This document shows, in pieces, positions 9,075-17,878 of a stretch of DNA of 64,000 nt. The notes under the pieces were generated by a model, which was not told where the DNA came from, did no database searches, and was given only the letters and a program-made list of their open reading frames with translations. Within the stretch, counting starts at the first letter, position 1. Each line of letters opens with the position of its first letter. This DNA comes from Bin87 sp034423595 (GTDB lineage Bacteria > Chloroflexota > Dehalococcoidia > Lucifugimonadales > UBA3495): NCBI GenBank assembly GCA_965207025.1, contig OZ242258.1:2356001-2420000 (forward strand). Direction: 5' to 3'. The position numbers were made by a program, and so were the translations under genes.

Positions 9075-9225
9075 TACACCAAAGGGATTGCCGCCCCGTA
9101 TCAAGTACAGGGTAACCTTGCTTCGCTGGCAATGACAAAACGGGTTGTCAACTCTTGACAAGGCGCGGCGTACCGCCAACAATCTGCAAAACTTCCATCC
9201 AGGCGCATACCCAGGAGAGTAAGCA
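9075..9225. repeat. Intergenic gap with remnant repeat
   Basis: This 151-base gap holds a partial copy (about 9117-9136, CTTGCTTCGCTGGCAATGAC) of the TTGCCACGCTGCGCTCGCAATGAC element seen whole at 15261 and 23896, plus TTGACA at 9155-9160. No convincing -10 follows at the right distance. Confidence 0.5.
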
Positions 9226-10302
9226 ATGACCATTACAGCACACAACACCAACGTTTACGTCGGCCTGGCCGGCGAGAGCGCCCTCATCATTGGAGCGGAA
9301 GGCACTCCGCTGGGCGAGGGCGGGATGTACCGCCTGACCGAGGGCGAATCCCAGTGGGTCGCCATTGAGAGCGGTCTGCCGGAAAACCCCCAGGTTCGCG
9401 CCCTGCTGGCACACCCCGACCAGCCGGCCACGATTTTCGCCGGCACCCAGGACGGCGTTTATCGCACGGACGACCGGGGCGCAAGCTGGCGACGCACCGA
9501 CACCCTGAGCGGCGACGTCTGGTCGCTGGCCGCCCACCCCAATGACTCCAACATCATGTTCGCCGGCTATGACGCGGGGCGCGTTTGCCGCTCCGACGAC
9601 GGTGGCGACACCTGGCGCCAAATGAACACCGAGGGGTTGGTGCATCCGCATATCACCATGAACCCCTATGAAATTTGCAAACGAGTGATCGGCCTCAGCA
9701 TCGACCCGGCATACCCCGACGACGTGTACGGGGCGATTGAGGTGGGCGGACTCATCAAGTCCACCGACGGCGGCAATACCTGGTCCTGCATCACAGACGG
9801 CCACTACACGCGCCTGGGGCCGGTGGACCTTCACGGCGTGCAGGTCAACCCCTCCTCCCCGGGGCTGGTGTACATCATCACGCAGCTGGCGATGTTCCGC
9901 AGCCGGGAGCGGGGCAGCGATTGGGAATTCGTGCCGATTGAGGAGATGTTCGAGGGAGGAAGCTACTGCCGGGATCTGGTGGTAGATCCCACCAACCCCA
10001 ACAACATGTACCTGGCGGCGGGAGCCGGCGGAGGCAGCGCTCCGGCAGGCACCATTGACGCCGGCGTCTTGGTACGTTCTACCGACGCCGGCGAGACCTG
10101 GGAGCGAGTTGACCTGGGCGAGGTTGCGCCGGCGAGGATGTTCCAGATCGCGATTGACCGCAATGCGCCGAGCAACGTCTATTGCTGCGACCGGGACGGT
10201 CACGTGTACTGTAGCAACGATGGCGGCAATGAATGGACGCGCACCGACGTGCCGGTGGAAATGTCCCGGGGACGACACGTCTATCCCATGGTAGCCGCTT
10301 AA
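9226..10302 (+). CDS. Asp-box (BNR) beta-propeller protein, sialidase-like fold
   Basis: 358-aa protein with six regularly spaced Asp-box motifs (S/T-x-D-x-G-x-x-W): RTDDRGASW, RSDDGGDTW, KSTDGGNTW, RSRERGSDW, RSTDAGETW and CSNDGGNEW. Such repeats form a beta-propeller as in sialidases and Vps10-like sensors. There is no signal peptide and no sialidase arginine triad is evident, so enzymatic activity is doubtful; binding or an uncharacterised hydrolase role is equally possible. ATG 9226 follows CAGGAGAG with standard spacing. It is in the same direction as the SMP-30 gene but probably transcribed separately. Confidence 0.85.
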   Translation: MTITAHNTNVYVGLAGESALIIGAEGTPLGEGGMYRLTEGESQWVAIESGLPENPQVRALLAHPDQPATIFAGTQDGVYRTDDRGASWRRTDTLSGDVWSLAAHPNDSNIMFAGYDAGRVCRSDDGGDTWRQMNTEGLVHPHITMNPYEICKRVIGLSIDPAYPDDVYGAIEVGGLIKSTDGGNTWSCITDGHYTRLGPVDLHGVQVNPSSPGLVYIITQLAMFRSRERGSDWEFVPIEEMFEGGSYCRDLVVDPTNPNNMYLAAGAGGGSAPAGTIDAGVLVRSTDAGETWERVDLGEVAPARMFQIAIDRNAPSNVYCCDRDGHVYCSNDGGNEWTRTDVPVEMSRGRHVYPMVAA

Positions 10303-10325
10303 CCCCAAAGAGCCGTCGGCAACGA

Positions 10326-10437
<112 letters not shown>

Positions 10438-10453
10438 ACCCGGAGGGACACCC

Positions 10454-11077
10454 GTGTCATCGAATCCGCTTTGGACCGCTACCTACCGAGTCGGCGAGGC
10501 CGACCTGGAATACATGACGTTGGAAGCGACGGATTTGCCGGACGACCTGCGCGGCTATCAACTGGCGCGTTCGGGTCCGCTGGACAATGCGGAGATGGCA
10601 GAAAACGGCTTCCAAGGCAGCACCGCTGACCGCTTTCGCAATGCGGGTCGCATTGGCGGTTTCATGCGCGAGTTCGTGCCGACGTCCGATGTGTCTCCCA
10701 CCAGCGGAGTGAACTTCGTCGGAGCAACGGTGGTGCACCTGTTTGAAAATCCGGATCAGGTAGCGGGCTGGATGTCCGACATTTTTGTGAAGGACTTTGA
10801 GGACAACGTGGGCGAGAGCGTCGGGTCGGGGCAGCAGATAATTTCAGTTGACCGGGTGGACACCGCGGGCTTCTATGACGAATCGATCGGCCTCCGGGTG
10901 TTGCAGGGCGGCCCGGCCGGACTGTTGTCGTCCACGGTGATTGACTTTCGCGTAGGAAGGTTGTTGGGGGTTGCGTTCGTGGGTGTGATTGGGGAACATC
11001 AGCGCACCGAGCTAGCCACCGAGATGGCCCTGGCGTTGGAGAAGCGGATGGTGCAGGTGGCCCTGGGAGCGCGGTAG
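10454..11077 (+). CDS. Conserved hypothetical protein
   Basis: 207-aa soluble protein, not recognised. Starts at GTG 10454 with GGAGG 7 bases upstream. It contains a glycine-rich middle (near TSGVNFVGATVVHLF), alternating hydrophobic stretches typical of a mixed alpha/beta fold, and a helical C-terminus (TELATEMALALEKRMVQVAL). No signal peptide, membrane helix or cysteine motif. It ends exactly where the convergent symporter gene ends (11077/11078). Codon usage looks like that of its neighbours, so it is a genuine gene of unknown role. Confidence 0.75.
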   Translation: MSSNPLWTATYRVGEADLEYMTLEATDLPDDLRGYQLARSGPLDNAEMAENGFQGSTADRFRNAGRIGGFMREFVPTSDVSPTSGVNFVGATVVHLFENPDQVAGWMSDIFVKDFEDNVGESVGSGQQIISVDRVDTAGFYDESIGLRVLQGGPAGLLSSTVIDFRVGRLLGVAFVGVIGEHQRTELATEMALALEKRMVQVALGAR

Positions 11078-12601
11078 CTACAGAGGCGATGTAGCCGGTT
11101 TGTCCGGTGACGAATCGGCCTGACTGGAGTTGACCCGGTCGAACAGCCTCACCACGTGCGCCAGAGGCTGCGGTGTAAGTCCGGTTACGACAACGGCGGC
11201 CACCGACGCGATTACAAACCCCGGAGTGGCCGGTTGAATATTCCAAATCCCCGCAGGCCCGCCGTGCAGGAGCGCCCAGGCTGAGGCCGCCACAGTGCCC
11301 GCAACGATGGATGCCGCAGCACCCCAAGCGTTGAACCTGCGCCAGTAGAGAGCAAGCAGGGTAACCGGGCCAAAGGCTGCGCCCATCCCACCCCAGGCAA
11401 AGCTGACCAGATTGGAGATGGAACCGGGATAGTAGATGGACACCAGCGCGGAAACCACACCGATGACGATTAGCAAAGAACGGCCCAGCCATACCCGCGC
11501 GTTGCCCGATACGCGGTAGGCAACGTCCTTGATGATCGGCAAATCGTCGGTGGCAACCGCCGACGCCAGCAGCAACTGAGAGTCCGCGGTGCTCATCACC
11601 GCCGCGATAACCGCCGTCAGCAAGAGTCCGGTAATTGCCGGGTGGAAGAATATCTCGGACATTACCAGGTACACCCGTTCCGGATCGGCCGCCTGGCCGA
11701 GCATTCCGACATCGGCCAGGGCAGGACGGGCAAATACACCCAGCAGGACGGCCAAAAGGAACACTGCTGAAATCCACGCCACCGAGAGCCGGCGACTCTT
11801 CGCCACCTGGTCATCGCGCTGCAAGGCCATAAAACGTTGCAGGATCCGCTGGGCTCCCAAGCCGCCAACGGCCCAACCCGCCATCGACAGAATCGCAGAC
11901 AGGGTTACGGGCGCCCCTTCGGCGGTGTTGAAGGGATTGAGCCAACTTGACGAGTAGCTGCCGATATGCACCAGTGGGTTATCGGTCCAAACTGCCAAGA
12001 ACACCACCATGATCAGCAAGCTAACCAGCATCAGCAGGGCCTGGGTGACATCGGTACGGGATACCGCCATGAAGCCACCGATGAGGGTGTAGGAGGCGAT
12101 AGCGACCAAGGTCAGGACTACGCCGGTGACGTATTCGAGGCCGAAAATCGTTTCCAGCAACTTGGCGCCGCCGACCAGTCCTGAACTGACGTAGAAGACC
12201 ACAAACAGGATGGTGATCAGGGCGGCTGAGGTTCGAAGGACTCCGGTGCGGTCGCCGAAGCGGACTTCAAGGAACTCAGGGATGGTCAGGACATCACCGG
12301 CAGCGATGGTGTAACGGCGCAGACGGCCGGCGATGAACGTCCAGCTCAACCATACGCCCGCCACGATGGCGACAGGAACCCAGATTTCCACAGCGCCGTT
12401 GGTGAAGGCCAGCGCGGGCAGGGCCAGCATGGTCCACGCGCTGGTGGTTGAGGAGCCGGCGCTGAGCGCGGCGGTGATGCTGCTGAGCCGCCGGCCACCC
12501 AGTACGTACTCGGACATATCGCGCATGCGGCGCATACCAGCCACCGCGATGGCGATGAGCATGGCGAAATAGGCAGCGAAAACTATGATCACCCAAATCA
12601 T
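11078..12601 (-). CDS. Sodium:solute symporter (SSS/PutP family)
   Basis: 507-aa integral membrane protein with about 13 hydrophobic segments. The early YVLGGRRLSSITAALSAGSSTTSAWTMLALPALAF region matches the substrate and sodium-binding part of SSS transporters such as PutP. MAVSRTDVTQALLML in the middle is also typical. Members import solutes such as proline, pantothenate or carboxylates with Na+. The substrate is not determinable here and no catabolic operon adjoins it. The C-terminal about 25 residues are polar (NSSQADSSPDKPATSPL). Start ATG 12601 lies close to a GGATTCCCGC repeat. Confidence 0.9.
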   Translation of the reverse strand: MIWVIIVFAAYFAMLIAIAVAGMRRMRDMSEYVLGGRRLSSITAALSAGSSTTSAWTMLALPALAFTNGAVEIWVPVAIVAGVWLSWTFIAGRLRRYTIAAGDVLTIPEFLEVRFGDRTGVLRTSAALITILFVVFYVSSGLVGGAKLLETIFGLEYVTGVVLTLVAIASYTLIGGFMAVSRTDVTQALLMLVSLLIMVVFLAVWTDNPLVHIGSYSSSWLNPFNTAEGAPVTLSAILSMAGWAVGGLGAQRILQRFMALQRDDQVAKSRRLSVAWISAVFLLAVLLGVFARPALADVGMLGQAADPERVYLVMSEIFFHPAITGLLLTAVIAAVMSTADSQLLLASAVATDDLPIIKDVAYRVSGNARVWLGRSLLIVIGVVSALVSIYYPGSISNLVSFAWGGMGAAFGPVTLLALYWRRFNAWGAAASIVAGTVAASAWALLHGGPAGIWNIQPATPGFVIASVAAVVVTGLTPQPLAHVVRLFDRVNSSQADSSPDKPATSPL

Positions 12602-12622
12602 GGAATCCGTTGCGCTATGCGC

Positions 12623-12653
12623 TTCTGGATTCCCGCTTTCGCGGGAATGACGG
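12623..12653. repeat. GGATTCCCGC hairpin repeat
   Basis: CTGGATTCCCGC-TTTC-GCGGGAATGACGG, a 7-bp GC stem with TTTC loop. It lies between the stop of the zinc-ribbon membrane protein gene and the start of the symporter gene, both on the minus strand. Confidence 0.85.
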
Positions 12654-12674
12654 GAATTATCAGCACGACCGAGT

Positions 12675-13517
12675 TTATGGGCTGGCGGCCGGGTCGGCGG
12701 GCAGGAGGGTAGGATCTATGAGTATCACGGCCAGCATGCCCCATCCGAAAACGAAGCCCAGTATGGTAACGGCTACTTCGGCGGTGTTTATCGGCATCCA
12801 GCCAAGGCGCATACCCAATCGGTGCTGCCAGAGTCGATTGAAGTTGGTTTGGGCTCGCCACAACATCCAGGCAAGCAACGACGACTGGCTGACAATAATC
12901 ACCACGTATGCTGCCTGTTGCGACAGGGTCAGCGGGGCCTCGGAGGGGATCATTATCGACACCATGCCGAGCAATATGACGCCCAGATAGATCAACACCG
13001 ACCGCAGGGGGCTGAGAGTGGAGGGCACACCGCGGGTTTCCATCAACTCTTGGAATACACGCATGTGGGCGTGCATTCGGAAAAGCTGATAGACGGGCAC
13101 CATCAACGATAGCGCGTGGAAAACGGGGTATGCGGGCTCTCCGGTGTGATCCCGGTAATGGCGCCAGGTTATGTACATCCAATAAAAGACGTACAGGCCG
13201 GCGCTGAGCACAGTCAGCAAGGCGATGCGGTTGGGAGGTATGTAGTAGGGGAGGGTGTCGTCGAGTTCCCCGGTTGGAGCGGTTTCGCGGCGCAACCCCG
13301 GGTCGTAAGGAGCGCCAGCCAACCGGTCCAGCTCTCGGGATCGCGCGGGATCGGGGGCGGCGGGAGACGGCGGAGTGGGGGAGATGGGAGGCTCCGCGAC
13401 GACGGGCGTGGGGGCAGCGGGTTGAACTTCCGCGCCACAAACGCCACAAAATCGATGCTCCGGCGCGTACTGAGCGCCGCAGAGTTGACAAGTCAGAGAG
13501 TCGTTAGAAGCCGCCAT
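12675..13517 (-). CDS. Zinc-ribbon membrane protein (possibly DUF4234-like)
   Basis: 280-aa protein. Residues about 10-30 form a zinc ribbon (CQLCGAQY...FCGVCG), followed by a Pro-rich linker to about residue 85. The C-terminal half carries about four membrane segments. The first contains an LSAGLYVFYWMYITWRHY motif resembling DUF4234-type membrane domains. This layout (ribbon, linker, membrane bundle) is common in bacterial proteins of unknown function. The start ATG 13517 is preceded by a weak ribosome-binding site. A GTAGGGGCGA hairpin lies just upstream. Confidence 0.8.
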   Translation of the reverse strand: MAASNDSLTCQLCGAQYAPEHRFCGVCGAEVQPAAPTPVVAEPPISPTPPSPAAPDPARSRELDRLAGAPYDPGLRRETAPTGELDDTLPYYIPPNRIALLTVLSAGLYVFYWMYITWRHYRDHTGEPAYPVFHALSLMVPVYQLFRMHAHMRVFQELMETRGVPSTLSPLRSVLIYLGVILLGMVSIMIPSEAPLTLSQQAAYVVIIVSQSSLLAWMLWRAQTNFNRLWQHRLGMRLGWMPINTAEVAVTILGFVFGWGMLAVILIDPTLLPADPAASP

Positions 13518-13544
13518 AATTCGTGAAGGACGGTAATTATACAG

Positions 13545-13572
13545 GTAGGGGCGAATGGTTATTCGCCCCTAC
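13545..13572. repeat. GTAGGGGCGA hairpin repeat, short-loop copy
   Basis: GTAGGGGCGAAT-GGTT-ATTCGCCCCTAC, a 12-bp perfect stem between two minus-strand genes. A decayed relative (GAGGGCGAATGATTATCCGCCTC) lies at 14496-14522. Confidence 0.9.
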
Positions 13573-13607
13573 GTTTACCGGGATGAGCCATTCCGAATCG
13601 GTTGGGG

Positions 13608-14390
13608 TCATTTGCCCCATACCACCGGATTGCTGAGAGTGCCGATGCCGCTGACGGTGATGTCGCACACGTCGCCGTCCTTCATGTTTTCGGTGGCGCC
13701 GTCGGTGCCCATCCAGAGGATGTCGCCGGGGACCAGCGTCAGATATTTACTCATGTCGCTGATGTACTCGCGGACGCCGAAGATGGCGGTCTTAAGGTCG
13801 TATTCGCCGACGACCCGCTCGTTAACCTGAATGGTGACGTGCATTTCGTCCGGGTTGCCGTCAGTCTCAATCCACGGGCCCATGGGCTTGAAAGTATCGG
13901 TGTTTTTGGCGCGCCACATGGTTCGATCATTGCGCTGCCAGTAACGCTCGCTTACGTCGTTGCCTATGGTGTATCCGAACACGTAGTCCAGGGCTTCATC
14001 CTGGCTGACGTTGCGACACTCCTTGCCGATGACGACGACAACCTCGCCTTCGTACTGGAGCTCTTCAGTGGCGTCGGCGGGGACCATGATGGGGTCGCCG
14101 TGGCCGGTGAGAGCGTTGACGGCGCGGTATCCGACGTCGGCCTTCTTGGGCAGGTTGGGTTCTTCGCCGCGCATGTGGGCGGCCCAGGTGACGTGCTCAG
14201 GAAAGTTGATGCCGGCGGCATAGAAGGTAGGCGGTATGATGGGTGGCAGCAACTTGACCGAGCTGAGGCCGTACCTGCTGCCCGATTCCTTCAGGCCGTC
14301 AAACAAACCGCCCTGAACTTCGAGGACCGTATCCCCGTCAACGATTCCGTAAGCTACCCGGTCGCCCGTGCGAAACTTGCAAATGCGCAT
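13608..14390 (-). CDS. Fumarylacetoacetate hydrolase (FAH) family protein
   Basis: 260-aa enzyme of the FAH superfamily, which cleaves or decarboxylates beta-diketo or enol acids using Mg2+ or Mn2+. Visible: a conserved entry PPTFYAAGINFPEH, the first metal-ligand pair in ELQYEGEVVVVIG, the Asp in TIGNDVSERYWQ, and the ending DVCDITVSGIGTLSNPV. ATG 14390 is chosen because AGGAGG lies 8 bases upstream; a longer frame to 14468 has no such site. A second family member is at 60387. The physiological substrate is not known. Probable cytoplasmic role in aromatic or amino-acid breakdown is inference. Confidence 0.9.
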   Translation of the reverse strand: MRICKFRTGDRVAYGIVDGDTVLEVQGGLFDGLKESGSRYGLSSVKLLPPIIPPTFYAAGINFPEHVTWAAHMRGEEPNLPKKADVGYRAVNALTGHGDPIMVPADATEELQYEGEVVVVIGKECRNVSQDEALDYVFGYTIGNDVSERYWQRNDRTMWRAKNTDTFKPMGPWIETDGNPDEMHVTIQVNERVVGEYDLKTAIFGVREYISDMSKYLTLVPGDILWMGTDGATENMKDGDVCDITVSGIGTLSNPVVWGK

Positions 14391-14483
14391 GGCCGTTGCC
14401 TCCTGTTCGATGTCAATATTTGGGGATGGTTTGAGGTCAATTCTGGCAGCACAAACCGAGACGGTCAAGCGAACGCCGAGTAG

Positions 14484-15490
14484 TGCGTAGCAGGCGAGGG
14501 CGAATGATTATCCGCCTCTACGATTGGCGTTGATTCTTCGACTCGCTCCTCCCTGGACTCGCTCCTCCTTCGACGAGTTCAGGATGGGCGGGTGGGTGTT
14601 GTTGCGATTAGGCTCCTTATCAGGCGATGGTGTGGGGGTTGGTCCGGTTTCAAGTGGGTTGCTGGTCAGGCGATGGCGTGGTGGTTGGTTGGGTGTTGTT
14701 GCGGTTGGGCTCCTTTACAGGCGATGGGCGTGGCGGTTGGTTTGATTTGCTGGGGCCAGGGTTTCGGGCCGGTGTCAGTGTGCGGCCGGTTTGGTACGCA
14801 TGGTAGTTTGCCCGGTATTTCCCGTGGCCCACGTCAACCGTCCATCCGGACCGTTGACGCAGCACGGCGCGCTGTGGCTGACGCTGGGGTTGTAACGGCC
14901 ATATCCGTGAGAAACGGCGGACATCGGCAGTCCTGTAACCCTGGGTATGCGATTTTACTGACGGGGTGGCCGCGAGGCCCGAAACCCTGGCATGGGGTGT
15001 GATGCGTGATGCGGATAAATGTTCTTTCGCCTGATGAGTCCAGTATAGGGAGTAGAGAAAGCGGGGCGCAAGGGGCGGATGTCACTTGTCAGAATCAGGA
15101 TTCACGGGATTATGGGATTTTCTGGATTGAGGGCGCTGGCGGCAGATGACGCGGCAGTTAGAGGGATTTTCTGGATTCCGGCTTTCGCCGGAATGACGGG
15201 AGGGGGGACGGATGACGGGAGCGGGGTCGGATGGCGGTTCGGGTAAGACGGCCGCTTTGGCAACGAGATTGCCACGCTGCGCTCGCAATGACAGTTTCGC
15301 TTGCAATGGTGGGAGCGGGGCCTGATGGCGGTTTGGGCAAGACGGCCGCTTCGGCGACGAGAGCGACACGCTGCGCTGGCACTGACAGGGTAACGGAATG
15401 TGGGCACAGATAGGCACAGGTAGGAGAGTGGGCGCAGGCAGGGCGTGTGGTAACATATCCGGCGGCGCGCCGGACGTTGAGATTCGAGCG
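14484..15490. repeat. About 1-kb non-coding region made of repeats
   Basis: No credible gene here; short frames in it are low-complexity. It contains: a decayed GTAGGGGCGA hairpin (14496-14522); a TTCGACGAGTTCAGGATGGGCGG element (14568-14590); two copies of GGGTGTTGTTGCG...GGCGATGG at 14594-14630 and 14691-14727 (period 97); a CAGAATCAGGATTCACGGGA element (15092-15111); a GGATTCCGGC hairpin (15166-15198); and a tandem duplication of about 77 bases at 15217-15293 and 15311-15388 (period 94) that includes the GCCACGCTGCGCTCGCAATGAC element. The region looks like a sink for repeat insertion. Confidence 0.8.
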
Positions 15491-15528
15491 CGTTGACCAC
15501 CCACAAACATGACAGGTGCAATATCGAA

Positions 15529-16263
15529 ATGCAGCAGCCCGAAACCACGCTGATTTATTGGGCGCCCAGTAGAGTACGATTCAACCTGACCCTGATTCTG
15601 GCGGCGGTAGTGATAGTGCTGGGGCTTTTGCAGGCCGCCGGGTTCGATCCGCTGGCGGCGGCGTGCAGTCCCCGCACCAGCAGCGAGAGCGGAGCGACCA
15701 CCGAAGGAAACCAGGGGGAGGGCAGCGCTCCGGCTACCGAGTCCACCAATCGCGGCAGCGCATGGCTGCTGGTGATAGTTGGTCTGGGCGTGGGCGCATA
15801 TTCATGGCTGACCTCGCCGAGGCAGTACCGGGTCTATTCGGACGCGCTGATCATCATGTTCGGTACGCCGCGACGCCGCACGATACATTTCAGCGACATC
15901 CGTGAAGTAGTGCTGGACCGGGGGTTCATGGGGGACCCGCTGCGGGTCTATACGGTGAACCGACGGCGGATTCCGCTCCAGGTGCGTGAGCCTGAAGAGA
16001 TGCATCGCTACCTGGACGGAGCGGTGAAGGACTTCTGGCGGGCGAATCCGCAGTATGCTCCGCAGCCGGACGAGGAGGGAGAGGGCGCCAGCGCAACCGA
16101 TGTGGTGGAGTCCACGGCGGCGGATGGCGGTGAACCCCGGGCCGAGACAACGGCGGAGGCGGCAGAGGACCCACCTGAGCGCAGTCCACGCTCCAGACGC
16201 CGGAGCCTGCGGGACGACGCCAACGACGGCAGCGATGGCGAAACCCCGCCGAGGTTCAGTTAG
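15529..16263 (+). CDS. Membrane protein with bacterial PH-like domain
   Basis: 244-aa protein with two membrane helices (about residues 19-37 and 77-94) separated by a Ser/Gly/Glu-rich segment. A domain at about 96-170 (YRVYSDALIIMFGTPRRRTIHFSDIREVVL) resembles the bacterial pleckstrin-homology-like fold. The last about 60 residues are acidic then Arg-rich and probably disordered. ATG 15529 is preferred over an upstream TTG at 15493 because the first helix follows naturally. Function unknown; membrane-associated scaffold or sensor is a guess. It converges on mcrC with a 19-base gap. Confidence 0.75.
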   Translation: MQQPETTLIYWAPSRVRFNLTLILAAVVIVLGLLQAAGFDPLAAACSPRTSSESGATTEGNQGEGSAPATESTNRGSAWLLVIVGLGVGAYSWLTSPRQYRVYSDALIIMFGTPRRRTIHFSDIREVVLDRGFMGDPLRVYTVNRRRIPLQVREPEEMHRYLDGAVKDFWRANPQYAPQPDEEGEGASATDVVESTAADGGEPRAETTAEAAEDPPERSPRSRRRSLRDDANDGSDGETPPRFS

Positions 16264-16282
16264 CCAGCGTGGGGCGGAATGC

Positions 16283-17398
16283 TCAACCATCAACGATCCG
16301 CAGCAGTTGCTTGCGGATCGTTTGTGTTTCGGCGGCCAGGTTGACGGTGGCGAAACGGATCCGGTGGCCCTGGATGGTGGCCGATTCGTCGTAGTCAACG
16401 CCCAGCGACGGGTAGAACAGGACGCCGGTCGAGAGAAGCGAGAGTGGATCGTCGGCGTTTTCCTGGGAGCGCAGGTAGGCGTACAGCTGGTAGATGTTGT
16501 CGCTCTTAAGGGACGTTTTTCCGTATTGTCCGGTGCTGACTATATCGGTGAACTTGGTGTCGATTATGATGCGCTGGTGCCGGCTTTCCAGAAAGATGTC
16601 GCGCGTCATACCGGGCATTATCGCTGGCAGGCCGGGAGTCGGGTTCTCCAACGGCCAGGCGATTCCACTCTGCGCTCTTACCCGCCAGCCCTGATGCGAT
16701 AGCGTGGCATCATAGAAACCGGCTACGGCGTCTTCGTACAACTTCCAGCCCTGCATCTCCCGACGGTTAACGAGGGGCAGCAGGGCAGAGCCGGCTTGCT
16801 CGGTGGGGATGTGAAGATTCAACGACAATTGGGCCGCGGCGAGTATCTGCCGCTCATGGGAGTCCACCCAACCGGCGTTGGCGAGCGGCGCGGTTTTTCG
16901 CGCCTGGTTGGAATCGAGGTAGCCGGTTACGCCGGCCATTTCCAGGCGGAGGGCCAGGTCGCGGCAGCGATGTTGCAGCAGCGGGTTTTTGACGACGCCG
17001 GCGACGTGGGTCAACGCGGCCTTGACGTAGCGGTTGCGGGGCGTGTCAACGGTCAGTTCGTCGAAAACGCAGGCGACACGCGCGCGCCGGAGCAGCTGGC
17101 GGCGTTCGGTACGGAGCAGGTTGATGCGTCCACGCACCCGGTTGAGGTCGGCCTGCCGTCGTTGGTAGCCGGCGGTGAGGTTACGGCGCAGCCGGCGTTC
17201 GACGGCGTTGGCGAGGATTTCAGCCACCAACTCCGGTATGTCATCCGGCGCGTTTTCCAGCGCGACGCGGCGGGTTTCCGGCAGTTCGCGGTAAAGTTGG
17301 GAAGCGTAAAGGAGGAGCAGCCAGATGTTGCGGACCGGGATTCTGCCGATGAAGCCGGGGGCGGCGAGAGTGGGATCCCGGTGCGAGACACTGACCAT
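16283..17398 (-). CDS. mcrC: McrC-family subunit of McrBC type IV restriction system
   Basis: 371-aa protein with the McrC entry motif RIPVRNIWLLLLYASQLYR near residues 19-37 and a C-terminal PD-(D/E)XK nuclease core: MTRDIF (Asp267) and IIIDTKF (Asp280, Lys282). McrC supplies the DNA-cleaving subunit that works with the McrB GTPase on modified foreign DNA. ATG 17398 fits homologues better than an upstream ATG at 17464, which would overlap the preceding small gene. It is last in a minus-strand operon: mcrB, two small membrane-protein genes, mcrC. Only 13 bases separate it from the preceding gene, implying co-translation. All expected catalytic residues are present, so it is probably active. 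Confidence 0.88.
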   Translation of the reverse strand: MVSVSHRDPTLAAPGFIGRIPVRNIWLLLLYASQLYRELPETRRVALENAPDDIPELVAEILANAVERRLRRNLTAGYQRRQADLNRVRGRINLLRTERRQLLRRARVACVFDELTVDTPRNRYVKAALTHVAGVVKNPLLQHRCRDLALRLEMAGVTGYLDSNQARKTAPLANAGWVDSHERQILAAAQLSLNLHIPTEQAGSALLPLVNRREMQGWKLYEDAVAGFYDATLSHQGWRVRAQSGIAWPLENPTPGLPAIMPGMTRDIFLESRHQRIIIDTKFTDIVSTGQYGKTSLKSDNIYQLYAYLRSQENADDPLSLLSTGVLFYPSLGVDYDESATIQGHRIRFATVNLAAETQTIRKQLLRIVDG

Positions 17399-17411
17399 GA
17401 CACAGAACTGA

Positions 17412-17606
17412 CTATCTCCGGCGCGAAAAATAAGTAACCAGTGTGAATATAAGCCCGGCCACACCTACCAAGGCGCCTATAACGGCAATCAACCGGTCGA
17501 TGTTGAAATTGCCGATCAACCAATCTGCGGCTATCACCAACAACGTTACACACAGAGCAGCAATGACGACGCTCAATGTCGTCAATATCGCTCTAATTGC
17601 GAGCAT
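17412..17606 (-). CDS. Small two-helix membrane protein inside mcrBC operon
   Basis: 64-aa protein, almost entirely two hydrophobic helices (about 5-30 and 38-59) joined by a short polar turn (GNFNIDR) and ending in a positively charged tail (YFSRRR), predicted cytoplasmic. Its start overlaps the end of the upstream small gene by 14 bases and its stop lies 13 bases before mcrC, so translation is likely coupled. No family recognised. The position between mcrB and mcrC suggests a role in the defence system (membrane anchor, sensor or effector), which is inference. Weak ribosome-binding site is consistent with coupling. Confidence 0.7.
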   Translation of the reverse strand: MLAIRAILTTLSVVIAALCVTLLVIAADWLIGNFNIDRLIAVIGALVGVAGLIFTLVTYFSRRR

Positions 17607-17790
17607 CGGGAGCCCAAATCAGCTTGAGACCGGATGCCACATTCACGAGTCCGACTGAACCAGCAAGGAGAGCGGCTATCGGCAAGGTAACGGGTGTCAA
17701 ACTTGGCAACCAGTGCATCCCCAACAAGAAAACGAATATACCGAGCAAGAACGTTGCCACACCGGATACCATGAAGATTCGATAGCACAT
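17593..17790 (-). CDS. Small two-helix membrane protein inside mcrBC operon
   Basis: 65-aa protein with two predicted membrane helices (about 7-25 and 34-56) and a short polar tail. ATG 17790 is preceded by AAGGAAG; a GTG directly upstream at 17793 is the alternative. It starts 88 bases after mcrB ends and overlaps the next small gene by 14 bases. Not recognised. It resembles its downstream neighbour in size and layout, but the sequences are not obviously homologous. The pair may form a hetero-oligomer. Confidence 0.7.
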   Translation of the reverse strand: MCYRIFMVSGVATFLLGIFVFLLGMHWLPSLTPVTLPIAALLAGSVGLVNVASGLKLIWAPDARN

Positions 17791-17878
17791 CACTGGCTTC
17801 CTTTATCGAGGTAAGATAATGATATGACTGTAGATTGCCCAGGTCAACGGCGTCCCATTGAGTGAAAATACACCGTCC

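Noticed and set aside
9155..9225. Promoter before the Asp-box gene
   Set aside because: A TTGACA at 9155 exists, but no acceptable -10 lies 16-18 bases downstream.
12598..13491. 297-codon frame overlapping the zinc-ribbon membrane protein in another frame
   Set aside because: Arg/Pro/Ser-rich without structure, while the other frame has a zinc ribbon and membrane helices.
14524..15002. Frames in the 14.5-15.0 kb non-coding region
   Set aside because: They translate tandem DNA repeats into Trp/Gly/Val-rich strings with no ribosome-binding site.
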